In this document: positions 17,427 through 24,911 of the stretch, one piece after another
Layout of the letters: each line of letters starts with the position of its first letter
Numbering within the stretch: position 1 is the stretch's first letter
Assembly: GCF_022846615.1 (NCBI RefSeq)
Contig: NZ_AP025637.1
Span: 2,753,001-2,817,000, forward strand
From: Roseomonas fluvialis
GTDB lineage: Bacteria; Pseudomonadota; Alphaproteobacteria; Acetobacterales; Acetobacteraceae
DNA: 64,000 nt
Direction: 5' to 3'
Translations under genes and position numbers: made by a program
Notes under the pieces: model-generated
The model's database searches: none
What the model saw: the letters and a program-made list of their open reading frames with translations, nothing else
What the model was told of the DNA's origin: nothing

Positions 17427-18103
17427 CGCCGCATCGCCTGGCGCTGTACTGGGCGCCCGCCGAGGACGACCCGCTGCATGCGCACGGCTCCGCCTGGCTC
17501 GGCCGCGATGCCGCGACGGGGGATGCGCTGCCGCAGCCGGTGCTGGAAGGCATCGACCTCGCGCAGGTCACGTCCGACCCGCGCGGCTACGGCTTGCACG
17601 CCACGCTGAAGCCGCCCTTTCGCCTGCGCCACGGCTATGCCGCCGCGCGCGCCGACGTCGTGGCACTCGCCGCGCGCACCGCGCCCTTCGACCTGCCGCC
17701 GCTGGCCGTCCACGACCTCGATGGCTTCCTCGCGCTGCGCGAGACCGCGCCCTGCCCTGCCCTGCACGCCTTCGCCGATGCCTGTGTGACGGCGCTCGAC
17801 GACCATCGCACCCCACCCGACGCCGCGGAGGTCGCGCGCCGCCGCCCCGAACGCATGTCGCCGGCGCAGCGCGCGCACCTCGACCGCTGGGGCTACCCCT
17901 ATGTCTTCGAGGAATGGCGCTTCCACGTCACGCTGACGCGGCGCCTGACGACCGACGAGAAGGCGGTACTGATGCCCGCCGTCACCGCATTCCTGGGCGA
18001 TGCTCCGTCGCGCCCGCGCCGCGTCGACGCCATCAGCCTGTTCGTCCAGCCCGCGCCGGGCGCGCCCTTCACCATCGCCGAGCGTCTTCCGCTGCGCGGG
18101 TGA
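17423..18103 (+). CDS. DUF1045 phosphonate-metabolism 2H phosphoesterase
   Basis: 226-residue protein of the DUF1045 family, seen mainly in phn operons. It carries two HxT motifs, H59-A-T61 in YGLHATLKPPF and H168-V-T170 in WRFHVTLTRRL, the catalytic pair of 2H phosphoesterases. A plausible role is opening the cyclic ribose 1,2-phosphate product of PhnJ, the job PhnP does elsewhere; no phnP is present in this window. That function is inference from fold and context. It is the last gene of the phn operon, overlaps phnM by four bases and overlaps the convergent phnN by 35 bases. Confidence 0.85.
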   Translation: MTPHRLALYWAPAEDDPLHAHGSAWLGRDAATGDALPQPVLEGIDLAQVTSDPRGYGLHATLKPPFRLRHGYAAARADVVALAARTAPFDLPPLAVHDLDGFLALRETAPCPALHAFADACVTALDDHRTPPDAAEVARRRPERMSPAQRAHLDRWGYPYVFEEWRFHVTLTRRLTTDEKAVLMPAVTAFLGDAPSRPRRVDAISLFVQPAPGAPFTIAERLPLRG

Positions 18104-18620
18104 GTTGCGCCACGACCCGCGCCGCCCCCTCCTCAGGCGTCGCGTCGTTCATCACCGTCACCACGTCGAGACCCGGCGGCAACGCGGACTCGCGCGCCAA
18201 CCGCGCGGCGATGTCTGCCGCGTCCTCGCGCCCCCGCGCCGCCAGTCGCGCCGCGAGCACCGCAATCGGCGCGGTGATCACCAGCACGCGCAGCGGATAG
18301 CGCGCCGCCGCCTCCGCCAGGACGCCACGCGACAGGTTCGCCACCACCACGCGCCCGGCTGCCATCTGGTCCTCGATGCTGCGCGGAATGCCGTAGGACA
18401 GCCCGTGCGCCTCCCACCACAGCGCGAAGCCGCCGGCCGCGCGCTCCGCCGCGAATTCCGGCGCGGACAATGCACGATGATCCTCACCCCCCGCCCCGGC
18501 CGGGCGCGTGATGGCGCGCCGCACGAAGACGAAGCGCGCATCGCCCGCCAGCCGCGCCCGTGCCGCACCCATCAGCGTATCCTTGCCCGCCCCGGACGGG
18601 CCGACCACGGCCAGCAGCAT
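18069..18620 (-). CDS. phnN: PhnN, ribose 1,5-bisphosphate phosphokinase
   Basis: 183-residue guanylate-kinase-like enzyme that converts ribose 1,5-bisphosphate to PRPP, the final step feeding C-P lyase products into nucleotide synthesis. The P-loop GPSGAGKDTL is at residues 7-16. FVRRAITRPAGAGGEDHRALS, FALWWEAHGLSYGIP and VVVANLSRGVL are PhnN-typical. The ATG at 18620 precedes LLAVVGPSG directly; longer readings run into the upstream intergenic region. It is read against the phn operon with tail overlap and lacks the phn palindromes upstream, so it may be controlled separately. Confidence 0.92.
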   Translation of the reverse strand: MLLAVVGPSGAGKDTLMGAARARLAGDARFVFVRRAITRPAGAGGEDHRALSAPEFAAERAAGGFALWWEAHGLSYGIPRSIEDQMAAGRVVVANLSRGVLAEAAARYPLRVLVITAPIAVLAARLAARGREDAADIAARLARESALPPGLDVVTVMNDATPEEGAARVVAQLTRAAEDARRW

Positions 18621-18753
18621 CGCCTTCGCTCCCGCAGGATTGACGCGCCCCCTGTGCTGCGCGACGACGTCCGAAGCAAGCCCCGGGGGATACGCGCCGA
18701 TGCCCGTCGACCGCATGGCAACCATCGGCTTCCCGGCCAAGGAGCCGCCCAGC

Positions 18754-20538
18754 ATGTTCACCACCCGCCCCGAGATCATCGGCACCTTCGGCGCCGTCGC
18801 CTCCACCCATTGGCTCGCCAGCCAAGTCGGCATGTCCGTGCTGGAACGCGGCGGCAATGCCTTCGATGCCGCGGCTGCGGCCGGATTCGCGCTGCAGATC
18901 GTCGAACCCCACCTGAACGGCCCAGGCGGCGATTGCCCCATCATCCTGCATAGCGCGCGCACCGGCGCGCAGCAGGTCATCTGCGGCCAGGGTCCGGCGC
19001 CCGCGGGGCTGACGGTGGCGCACATGAACAGCCTCGGTGCCGAGATCATGCCGGGCACCGGCCTGCTCGCGACGCCGGTGCCCGGCGCCTTCGACGCCTG
19101 GATGCTCATGCTGCGCGACCACGGCACCTGGTCAGTGCGGGACGTGCTGTCCTGCGCGATCGGCTATGCGCGCCACGGCGCACCCATGGTGCCGCGCGTG
19201 CGCGCCACGATCGACAGCGTGCGCCCGCTGTTCGAATCCGAATGGCCGACCTCGGCCGCGCTGTGGCTGCGCAATGGCGGACCGGAGCCTAACGCGCTCT
19301 ACGCCAACCCGACGCTGGCCGACACCTACGCCCGCGTCGTGCGCGAGGCCGAGGACGCCGGCGGCAGCCGTGAACACCAGGTCGATGCCGCCCGCGCCGC
19401 ATGGTACCGCGGCTTCGTCGCCGAGGCGGTGGGGCGCTTTGCCGCGAGCACCGAGGCGATGGACACCTCCGGCCAACGCCACCGCGGCGTCATCACCGCC
19501 GACGACATGGCCCGCTGGTCCGCTACCATCGAAACGCCGCTCACGCTCGACTACCACGGCCACACCATCCTGAAATGCGGGCCCTGGAGCCAGGGCCCCG
19601 CCATGCTGCAGACCATGGCCTTGATGTCGGGCTTCGATGTCGCCGCGATGGACCCGGTCGGCGCCGACTTCATCCATCACGTCATCGAAGCCATGAAGCT
19701 CGCCTTCGCCGATCGCGAGGCCTTCTACGGCGACCCGGACTTCACCGACGTGCCGATGCCGACACTGCTGTCCAAGGCCTACACCGACGCGCGCCGCGCG
19801 CTGATCGGCCCCACCGCGAACAACGACTTCCGTCCTGGCAGCCCTGATGGCCGCGCGCCACGCACCGACTACGCGGCCGCGCTGCGCCGGTCGCAGGAAC
19901 TCGCCGCCGCGATGGGCTCGGGCGAACCCACCGTCTCGCGCCTCGGCGCCTCGGGCGGCGATACCTGCCATGTCGATGTCATCGACCGCCACGGCAACAT
20001 GGTCAGCGCCACGCCGTCCGCCGGCTGGCTGCAATCCTCGCCCACCATTCCGGAACTCGGCTTCTGCCTGGGCTCGCGCTGCCAGATGTTCTGGCTGGAC
20101 GAATCCCTGCCCAACGGCCTCAAGCCCGGCAAGCGTCCGCGCACCACGCTCTCGCCCTCGATGGTGCTGCGCGATGGCAAGCCCTGGATGTCCTTCGGCA
20201 CGCCGGGCGGCGAACAGCAGGACCAGTGGCAGGCCATCATGCTGCTGCGCATGGTCAACCACGGCTTCAACATCCAGCAGGCGATCGACCTGCCTGCCTT
20301 CCATTCCGAACACTGGATCAGCAGCTTCTGGCCGCGCGGGGCGAAGCCCGGCAAGGTCGTGATCGAAGGCCGCTACGACATGGCCGTGCTGGCCGACCTG
20401 GCCGCCCGCGGCCATGCGGCGGAGATGGGCGGCGAATGGTCCGAAGGCCGCCTGACCGGTGCGCGGCGTGAACCCGACGGCACCATCCGCGCCGGCGCCA
20501 ATCCGCGTGGCATGCAAGGCTACGCGGTAGGGCGCTGA
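18754..20538 (+). CDS. Gamma-glutamyltransferase family protein (cytoplasmic type)
   Basis: 594-residue Ntn-hydrolase of the gamma-glutamyltransferase family. The N-terminal half has ASTHWLASQVGMSVLERGGNAFDAAAA with GGD near residue 60. The autocleavage/nucleophile threonine is T404 in SGGDTCHVDVIDRHGN, and the small-subunit landmarks TLSPSMVLRDGKPWMSFGTPGG follow. No signal peptide is visible, unlike periplasmic GGTs. The start at 18754 is backed by AAGGAG at 18739-18744; ATG 18700 and 18715 are in-frame alternatives. The substrate may be a gamma-glutamyl or other amide compound. It heads a three-gene operon. Confidence 0.88.
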   Translation: MFTTRPEIIGTFGAVASTHWLASQVGMSVLERGGNAFDAAAAAGFALQIVEPHLNGPGGDCPIILHSARTGAQQVICGQGPAPAGLTVAHMNSLGAEIMPGTGLLATPVPGAFDAWMLMLRDHGTWSVRDVLSCAIGYARHGAPMVPRVRATIDSVRPLFESEWPTSAALWLRNGGPEPNALYANPTLADTYARVVREAEDAGGSREHQVDAARAAWYRGFVAEAVGRFAASTEAMDTSGQRHRGVITADDMARWSATIETPLTLDYHGHTILKCGPWSQGPAMLQTMALMSGFDVAAMDPVGADFIHHVIEAMKLAFADREAFYGDPDFTDVPMPTLLSKAYTDARRALIGPTANNDFRPGSPDGRAPRTDYAAALRRSQELAAAMGSGEPTVSRLGASGGDTCHVDVIDRHGNMVSATPSAGWLQSSPTIPELGFCLGSRCQMFWLDESLPNGLKPGKRPRTTLSPSMVLRDGKPWMSFGTPGGEQQDQWQAIMLLRMVNHGFNIQQAIDLPAFHSEHWISSFWPRGAKPGKVVIEGRYDMAVLADLAARGHAAEMGGEWSEGRLTGARREPDGTIRAGANPRGMQGYAVGR

Positions 20539-21395
20539 TGCGCGTCCTGCTCGCCATCATCCACTACTTCAAGGCCGAGGAAGGCTCGACGCATTCCTCG
20601 ACCGACGCGCATCGGCGCGACCAGCGCGCGACGGTGCTCCGCGGCGTGATCGATTCCTGGCGCGGCACCTTCGGCCCCACCACCACGCTCGACATCGAGC
20701 ACAAGCGCTTCGAGCGCATCCGCGGCAGCGTCGATGGCCTGGATATCTGCGTCGTCACCAACGGCACCGACCATTTGCTGGACGACGCACACGCCAAGGC
20801 GCGCGGCGTGCGCCACATCAAGGTGCAGGTCGACAACCCGCGCATGCTGGGCTTCGCCGCGCGGCGCATCTTCGCCGAGACCCGCAACGCCTACGACCTG
20901 TTCTGCCAGTCCGAGGACGACCTGCGCGTCGCCGACGCCGGCTTCTTCGATCGCATCATGGCCTTCCAGGACGCCTTTGGCTGGAAGCGGCTGCTGATGC
21001 CCAACCGCTACGAATGGAACCCCGCCGGCCCCACGCTGAAGACCTGGATCGACGGCGACCTGCGCCCCGGCGCCATCTCGCGCTGGACCGACGCGCTGCC
21101 CGACGAACCGCTGCTCGGCCTGCGAACGCCCGGCCGCGGCGCCATCACCTTCCGCCGCGCCGCCAACCCGCATAGCGGCTTCTGCGCCGTCACCGCGCAG
21201 CAACTCGCGCATTGGTCGCGGCAGGCGCACTACCTCGATATGGATTGCGGCTTCATCTCGCCGCTCGAAAGCTCGGTCACGCTCGGCGTGATGAAGACCT
21301 TCCCGATCTACAAGGCCTTCGGCCCGGATGCGGGGTTCTTCGAGATCGAGCACCTCGACACCCGCTTTTCGAACATGAAGCTGCCCGGAGCCTGA
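20538..21395 (+). CDS. Putative glycosyltransferase-like protein, function unknown
   Basis: 285-residue soluble protein not firmly recognised. It opens with a nucleotide-fold-like strand MRVLLAIIHYF, then an HSSTDAHRRDQR segment. An acidic motif SEDDLRV at about residues 130-136 sits after a DLF strand, resembling the metal-binding DxD of GT-A glycosyltransferases. YLDMDCGFISPLES and a C-terminal aromatic segment follow. No signal peptide or transmembrane helix. Its ATG overlaps the preceding stop in TGATG, and only two bases separate it from the next gene, so all three are coupled. The glycosyltransferase label is a weak structural guess. Confidence 0.5.
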   Translation: MRVLLAIIHYFKAEEGSTHSSTDAHRRDQRATVLRGVIDSWRGTFGPTTTLDIEHKRFERIRGSVDGLDICVVTNGTDHLLDDAHAKARGVRHIKVQVDNPRMLGFAARRIFAETRNAYDLFCQSEDDLRVADAGFFDRIMAFQDAFGWKRLLMPNRYEWNPAGPTLKTWIDGDLRPGAISRWTDALPDEPLLGLRTPGRGAITFRRAANPHSGFCAVTAQQLAHWSRQAHYLDMDCGFISPLESSVTLGVMKTFPIYKAFGPDAGFFEIEHLDTRFSNMKLPGA

Positions 21396-21397
21396 CC

Positions 21398-22216
21398 ATG
21401 CGGATCATCGACGCGCAGGTGCATATCTGGGGCAGCGGCACGCCCAGCGGCGACCACCGGCAGGTCTCCGCCTTCACCGTCGACGAATTGCTGGCCGAGA
21501 TGGACGAGGCCGGCGTGGATGCCGCCGTCCTCCACCCGCCGGTCTCCTGGGACCTCGATGCCAATGCGCTATGCGAGGCGGCGGCCGCGCTGCACCCGCA
21601 GCGCCTGTGCATCCTGGGCCAGGTGCCGCTCGACCAGCCCGCGACCAGCCGCCCCTTGCTCGCGACCTGGCGCGAACGCCCCGGACAATGCGGCCTGCGC
21701 TACCCGCTGGTGCGCGCCGACCAGCAGACCTGGCCCTTCGACGGCACGATGGACTGGCTCTGGCCCGCGGCGGAAGACGCCGGCCTGCCCGTCGCGACGC
21801 TGGCCTGGCGCTTCCTGCCCGAGCTCACGCGCATCGCCGAACGCCATCCAAACCTGCGGCTCATCATCGACCATTGCGGCGTGAAACGCGGCGGCAAGGG
21901 TGCGGATGCCTTTGCGGAGGTGGACGCCGCCTGCGCGCTGGCGCGCTTCCCGAATGTGGCGCTCAAGGCGACGGGCGCGCCATGCCATTCGCTGCTGCCC
22001 TATCCCTTCCGCGACATCCATGACGGGCTGCACCGCCTGTACGACGCCTTCGGCCCGGACCGCTTCTTCTGGGGCACCGACATCACGCGCATGCCGTGTT
22101 CCTGGCGCCAGTGCATCACGCTGTTCACCGAGGAACTGCCCTGGCTGCAGGGGCCGCAGATGGAGCGCGTGATGGGCCAGGGCATCGCCGACTGGATCGG
22201 CTGGCGCGCCGCCTGA
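21398..22216 (+). CDS. Amidohydrolase family protein (amidohydrolase_2 type)
   Basis: 272-residue metal-dependent hydrolase of the amidohydrolase_2 (2-pyrone-4,6-dicarboxylate lactonase-like) group. It begins MRIIDAQVHIWG; the first metal motif is QxH rather than HxH, as in many lactonases of this group. Later motifs are the RLIIDHCG histidine at about residue 155, a NVALKATG strand, and the terminal metal aspartate in FFWGTDIT near residue 229. It probably hydrolyses a lactone, amide or decarboxylates an aromatic acid; the substrate is unknown. Last gene of the operon that starts at 18754. Confidence 0.78.
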   Translation: MRIIDAQVHIWGSGTPSGDHRQVSAFTVDELLAEMDEAGVDAAVLHPPVSWDLDANALCEAAAALHPQRLCILGQVPLDQPATSRPLLATWRERPGQCGLRYPLVRADQQTWPFDGTMDWLWPAAEDAGLPVATLAWRFLPELTRIAERHPNLRLIIDHCGVKRGGKGADAFAEVDAACALARFPNVALKATGAPCHSLLPYPFRDIHDGLHRLYDAFGPDRFFWGTDITRMPCSWRQCITLFTEELPWLQGPQMERVMGQGIADWIGWRAA

Positions 22217-22220
22217 CGCC

Positions 22221-22247
22221 GCGCGCAGCCGCCACGCCAACACTGCG
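22221..22247. repeat. 27-base intergenic repeat, copy 1
   Basis: Lies between the convergent genes ending at 22216 and 22264. It matches 24854-24880 at 24 of 27 positions; both copies start GCGCGCAGCCG and share CACGCCAAC. The second copy is likewise in the gap between two convergent genes. Confidence 0.5.
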
Positions 22248-22249
22248 TG

Positions 22250-22267
22250 CTGACGCGGCCGCGTCAG
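22250..22267. terminator. Perfect 18-base palindrome at a convergent junction
   Basis: CTGACGCGGCCGCGTCAG reads the same on both strands and spans the stop codon of the peptide-binding protein gene. It lies 33 bases past the stop of the convergent amidohydrolase gene. Position suggests a bidirectional terminator hairpin, although no T run follows on either strand. Confidence 0.4.
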
Positions 22268-23850
22268 TCCACCCTGATCTCGCGCACCTGCACCTGGTTG
22301 TCGGCGCGGTGCGCCACCGTGACACCCGTGCGATGCGCCCAGGGGATCATCATGTGGTACATCGGGATGTGGCCGAGTTGCGCGTTGTGCAGCGCATGCG
22401 CCTGGCGGATCAGGCCGCGCCGCGCCTCGGGGTCCTGCTCCGCGTCGATGCGCGGCAGCAGCGCATCGAACTCCGCATTGCTCCAGCCGCCGGCATTCCA
22501 GGTAGCGGCACCACCCACGCTGCGCGACGCCATGATGGCGCGCAGGGTGTAGCTGGCGTCGAAGGTCGGCACACCCCAGGACAGGCCGTAGAACATCGGC
22601 TCCTGCCGCCGCACGCGCTGCGAGAACACCGCATTCGGATGGATGGTCAGCGTCGCGCGGATGCCAACGCGCGCGAGCATCCCCGCCACCGCCTGGCAGG
22701 CTTCGTCATAGGTACCCACCGGGCAATCGAAGGGCACGCTGAACCCGTTCGGATAGCCCGCTTCCGTCAGCAGCGCGCGCGCCCGATCGGGATCGTAGGG
22801 CGTGCGGCGATCGGCATCCTGCGACCAGCCATTCACGTATTGCGTCCACATGCTGCCGGTGGGCACGCCCTGCCCGCGCAGCGTGGTCCGGCGCAGCGCA
22901 TCGAGGTCGAGCGCATGCGCCACCGCCTGGCGCACGCGCAGGTCGCGGAACGGGTTGCGCCCGCGCACGTCGCTGCCCGCGAGTTCATCCACGTCCTGCC
23001 GCATGCCGAGCCAGACGGTGCGGTTCTCCTGCCCCTCGAGCACGCGCAGGCGCGGGTTGCGCTGGATGCGCGCGACATCCTGCACCGGCACGACATGCAC
23101 CATGTCCACCTCGCCCGACAGCAGTGCGGCGATCCGCGTGGCGTCGGAGGTCAGCGTGACGTGATGGTATTCCGTGACGTTGCCGGTCGCGGTGCTGGCA
23201 CCCCACCAGGCCGGATTGCGCACCATGACGGTGCGCTGGTCGACCTCGCGCGAGCGGATCACGAAGGGGCCGGTCCCGTTGGCGTTGCGGACGGTGTACG
23301 TCTCCTCCCGCTGCGCGAAGTTCTGCGGCACGGTGGCGCGGTTGGCCTCCGACCAGCCGCGATCCATGATCATGATGCGCGTCATCTTGTCGGGCACGAC
23401 GGGGTCGGGCACGCGGGTGACGATGTCCACGGTCAGGCGGTCGCGCGCTTCCGCCGAGACCACGGTATCGACGAAGATGCCGTAGTTGGAGGTCAGCGCC
23501 AGCGCGCGCTGGATCGAGAACACCACGTCATCGGCCTCGAAGGCCTCGCCGCCGGCGAAGCGCACGCCGTCGCGCAGATGGAAGCGCCAGCGCGTCGGCT
23601 CCACCTGTTCCCAGCGTGTCGCCAGCCCGGCATGGACCTTCAGGTCGTCGCCGCGCCAGGTCAGGCCCTCATAGACCTGATGCACCACCAGGAAGGTGAA
23701 CAGCGCATTGGTCGCATGCGGGTCAAGCGTGGCGGCATCCACGCTGGTCGCCATTCGGAAGACCCGTGGCTGCGGCGCCTGCGCCACCGCGGCCTGCGCC
23801 CCCAACATGGCGGCGACTGCGCCACCCAGCATCCAGCGCCACTGCGTCAT
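22264..23850 (-). CDS. Peptide/nickel-type ABC transporter substrate-binding protein
   Basis: 528-residue family 5 extracytoplasmic solute-binding protein. The signal peptide MTQWRWMLGGAVAAMLGAQA is cut near residue 23. The mature protein has FRMATSVDAATLDPHATN, LVVHQVYEGL, RFHLRDGVRFAGGEAFEADDVVFSI and NGTGPFVI, all standard for DppA/OppA relatives. No permease or ATPase gene is adjacent; the nearest peptide ATPases without permeases are at 31051-33116. The ligand (di- or oligopeptide or other) cannot be read. Convergent with the amidohydrolase gene. Confidence 0.9.
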   Translation of the reverse strand: MTQWRWMLGGAVAAMLGAQAAVAQAPQPRVFRMATSVDAATLDPHATNALFTFLVVHQVYEGLTWRGDDLKVHAGLATRWEQVEPTRWRFHLRDGVRFAGGEAFEADDVVFSIQRALALTSNYGIFVDTVVSAEARDRLTVDIVTRVPDPVVPDKMTRIMIMDRGWSEANRATVPQNFAQREETYTVRNANGTGPFVIRSREVDQRTVMVRNPAWWGASTATGNVTEYHHVTLTSDATRIAALLSGEVDMVHVVPVQDVARIQRNPRLRVLEGQENRTVWLGMRQDVDELAGSDVRGRNPFRDLRVRQAVAHALDLDALRRTTLRGQGVPTGSMWTQYVNGWSQDADRRTPYDPDRARALLTEAGYPNGFSVPFDCPVGTYDEACQAVAGMLARVGIRATLTIHPNAVFSQRVRRQEPMFYGLSWGVPTFDASYTLRAIMASRSVGGAATWNAGGWSNAEFDALLPRIDAEQDPEARRGLIRQAHALHNAQLGHIPMYHMMIPWAHRTGVTVAHRADNQVQVREIRVD

Positions 23851-23911
23851 GCGATCGGTCTCCGTCTCGGGGTTGAAGCGACTGTGCCGCCTTCGCGCCC
23901 GCGCGACAACG

Positions 23912-24403
23912 TCAGAAGGCGCCGATTTCCATGCCCGCCGCGAGCGTCGCGCCGAGTTCCACGCAGCGGGCGAGATCCTCCGCCGCAATTGTCTTCGGCG
24001 CCAGGATCGCCTCGGGCGTCTGCGCGCGCGTGCACACGATGATCGGCTCCGCCACCGCGCGCAGGCGCCAGCCCGTCGCGATGCGCGCCACCTGGCGCAC
24101 GACATTCGAACCGTCGCTGCCCGCGCAGACCATCAGCGCATAGGGCCGCCCCTCGATGCGCCCGAGCACCGGGTAGTAGGCGCGGTCGAAGAAATCCTTC
24201 ATCGGCCCGGCAATGGCGGCGAGTGTCTCAGGTGTTGCGAAGACATAGCCATCGGCGCCGAGCACATCGTCCGGCGTCGCCGCGCCCGCGTGCAGCAGCC
24301 GCACGCGCACGCCGTGTTCGGCGGCCGCATCCGCGGCAGCCTGCGCCATGGCGCGCGTACCGCCGGTGTTGGAATGCCAGACCACCAGCAGCGTCTTCGT
24401 CAT
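23912..24403 (-). CDS. Flavodoxin-like NAD(P)H-dependent oxidoreductase
   Basis: 163-residue flavodoxin-fold protein. The N-terminal FMN phosphate loop is WHSNTGGTRAMA (residues 9-20). The second FMN-binding segment is DGYVFATPETLAAIAGPMKDFFDRAYY (about residues 52-78), as in WrbA-like and NADPH-dependent FMN reductases. No partner redox gene is adjacent. It could be a quinone or FMN reductase; family assignment is firm and substrate is not. It is divergent from the gene at 24445, 41 bases apart. Confidence 0.78.
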   Translation of the reverse strand: MTKTLLVVWHSNTGGTRAMAQAAADAAAEHGVRVRLLHAGAATPDDVLGADGYVFATPETLAAIAGPMKDFFDRAYYPVLGRIEGRPYALMVCAGSDGSNVVRQVARIATGWRLRAVAEPIIVCTRAQTPEAILAPKTIAAEDLARCVELGATLAAGMEIGAF

Positions 24404-24444
24404 GCGCGGCGACCGCGCCTAGGATGGCCGCAGGAGGACCCATC

Positions 24445-24840
24445 ATGACCGACGAAGCCGCCCACGACGCCCTGCGCACCACCGGCCGCACCGCGATGCG
24501 CGAGGTGCTGGGCGACGCCTACATGGCGAAGCGCGATGCCTCCACCACGCCGCTCAACCAGGCGCTGCGGCACCTGTCGGAGGAATTCCCCTACGCGTCG
24601 TTGTGGACGCGCGACACGCTGACGCGGCGCGAACGCAGCATGGTGACGATCGGCATGCTGGTGGCGCTCAGCCAGCACCACGAACTCCGCGGCCATCTGG
24701 TCGGCGCCATCAACAATGGCTGCACCGAAGAGGAGATCGCGGAGGTCATCACCCATGCCTGCGCCTATGCCGGCTTCCCCGCCGCGATCGCCGCGATGCG
24801 CACCGCCGAGGAGGTGCTGCGCGACATCCGCAGCACCTGA
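24445..24840 (+). CDS. Carboxymuconolactone decarboxylase family protein
   Basis: 131-residue single-domain protein of the CMD/AhpD superfamily. It shows LWTRDTLTRRERSMVTIGMLVALSQHHELRGHL and CTEEEIAEVITHACAYAGFPAAI, the signature of gamma-carboxymuconolactone decarboxylase. The redox CxxC of AhpD is absent, so decarboxylase or related chemistry is likelier than peroxidase reduction. A strong ribosome-binding site AGGAGG (24432-24437) sits 7 bases before the ATG. No other protocatechuate pathway genes are near. Confidence 0.8.
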   Translation: MTDEAAHDALRTTGRTAMREVLGDAYMAKRDASTTPLNQALRHLSEEFPYASLWTRDTLTRRERSMVTIGMLVALSQHHELRGHLVGAINNGCTEEEIAEVITHACAYAGFPAAIAAMRTAEEVLRDIRST

Positions 24841-24853
24841 ACAGCCGGGTTTC

Positions 24854-24880
24854 GCGCGCAGCCGACACGCCAACCCCGCG
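24854..24880. repeat. 27-base intergenic repeat, copy 2
   Basis: Second copy of the element at 22221-22247, three mismatches. It lies 13 bases after the CMD gene stop and 31 bases before the end of the convergent thiamine-diphosphate enzyme gene. Confidence 0.5.
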
Positions 24881-24911
24881 GACCGGTACGCCCGGCGAAG
24901 GGCGCGCCGTA

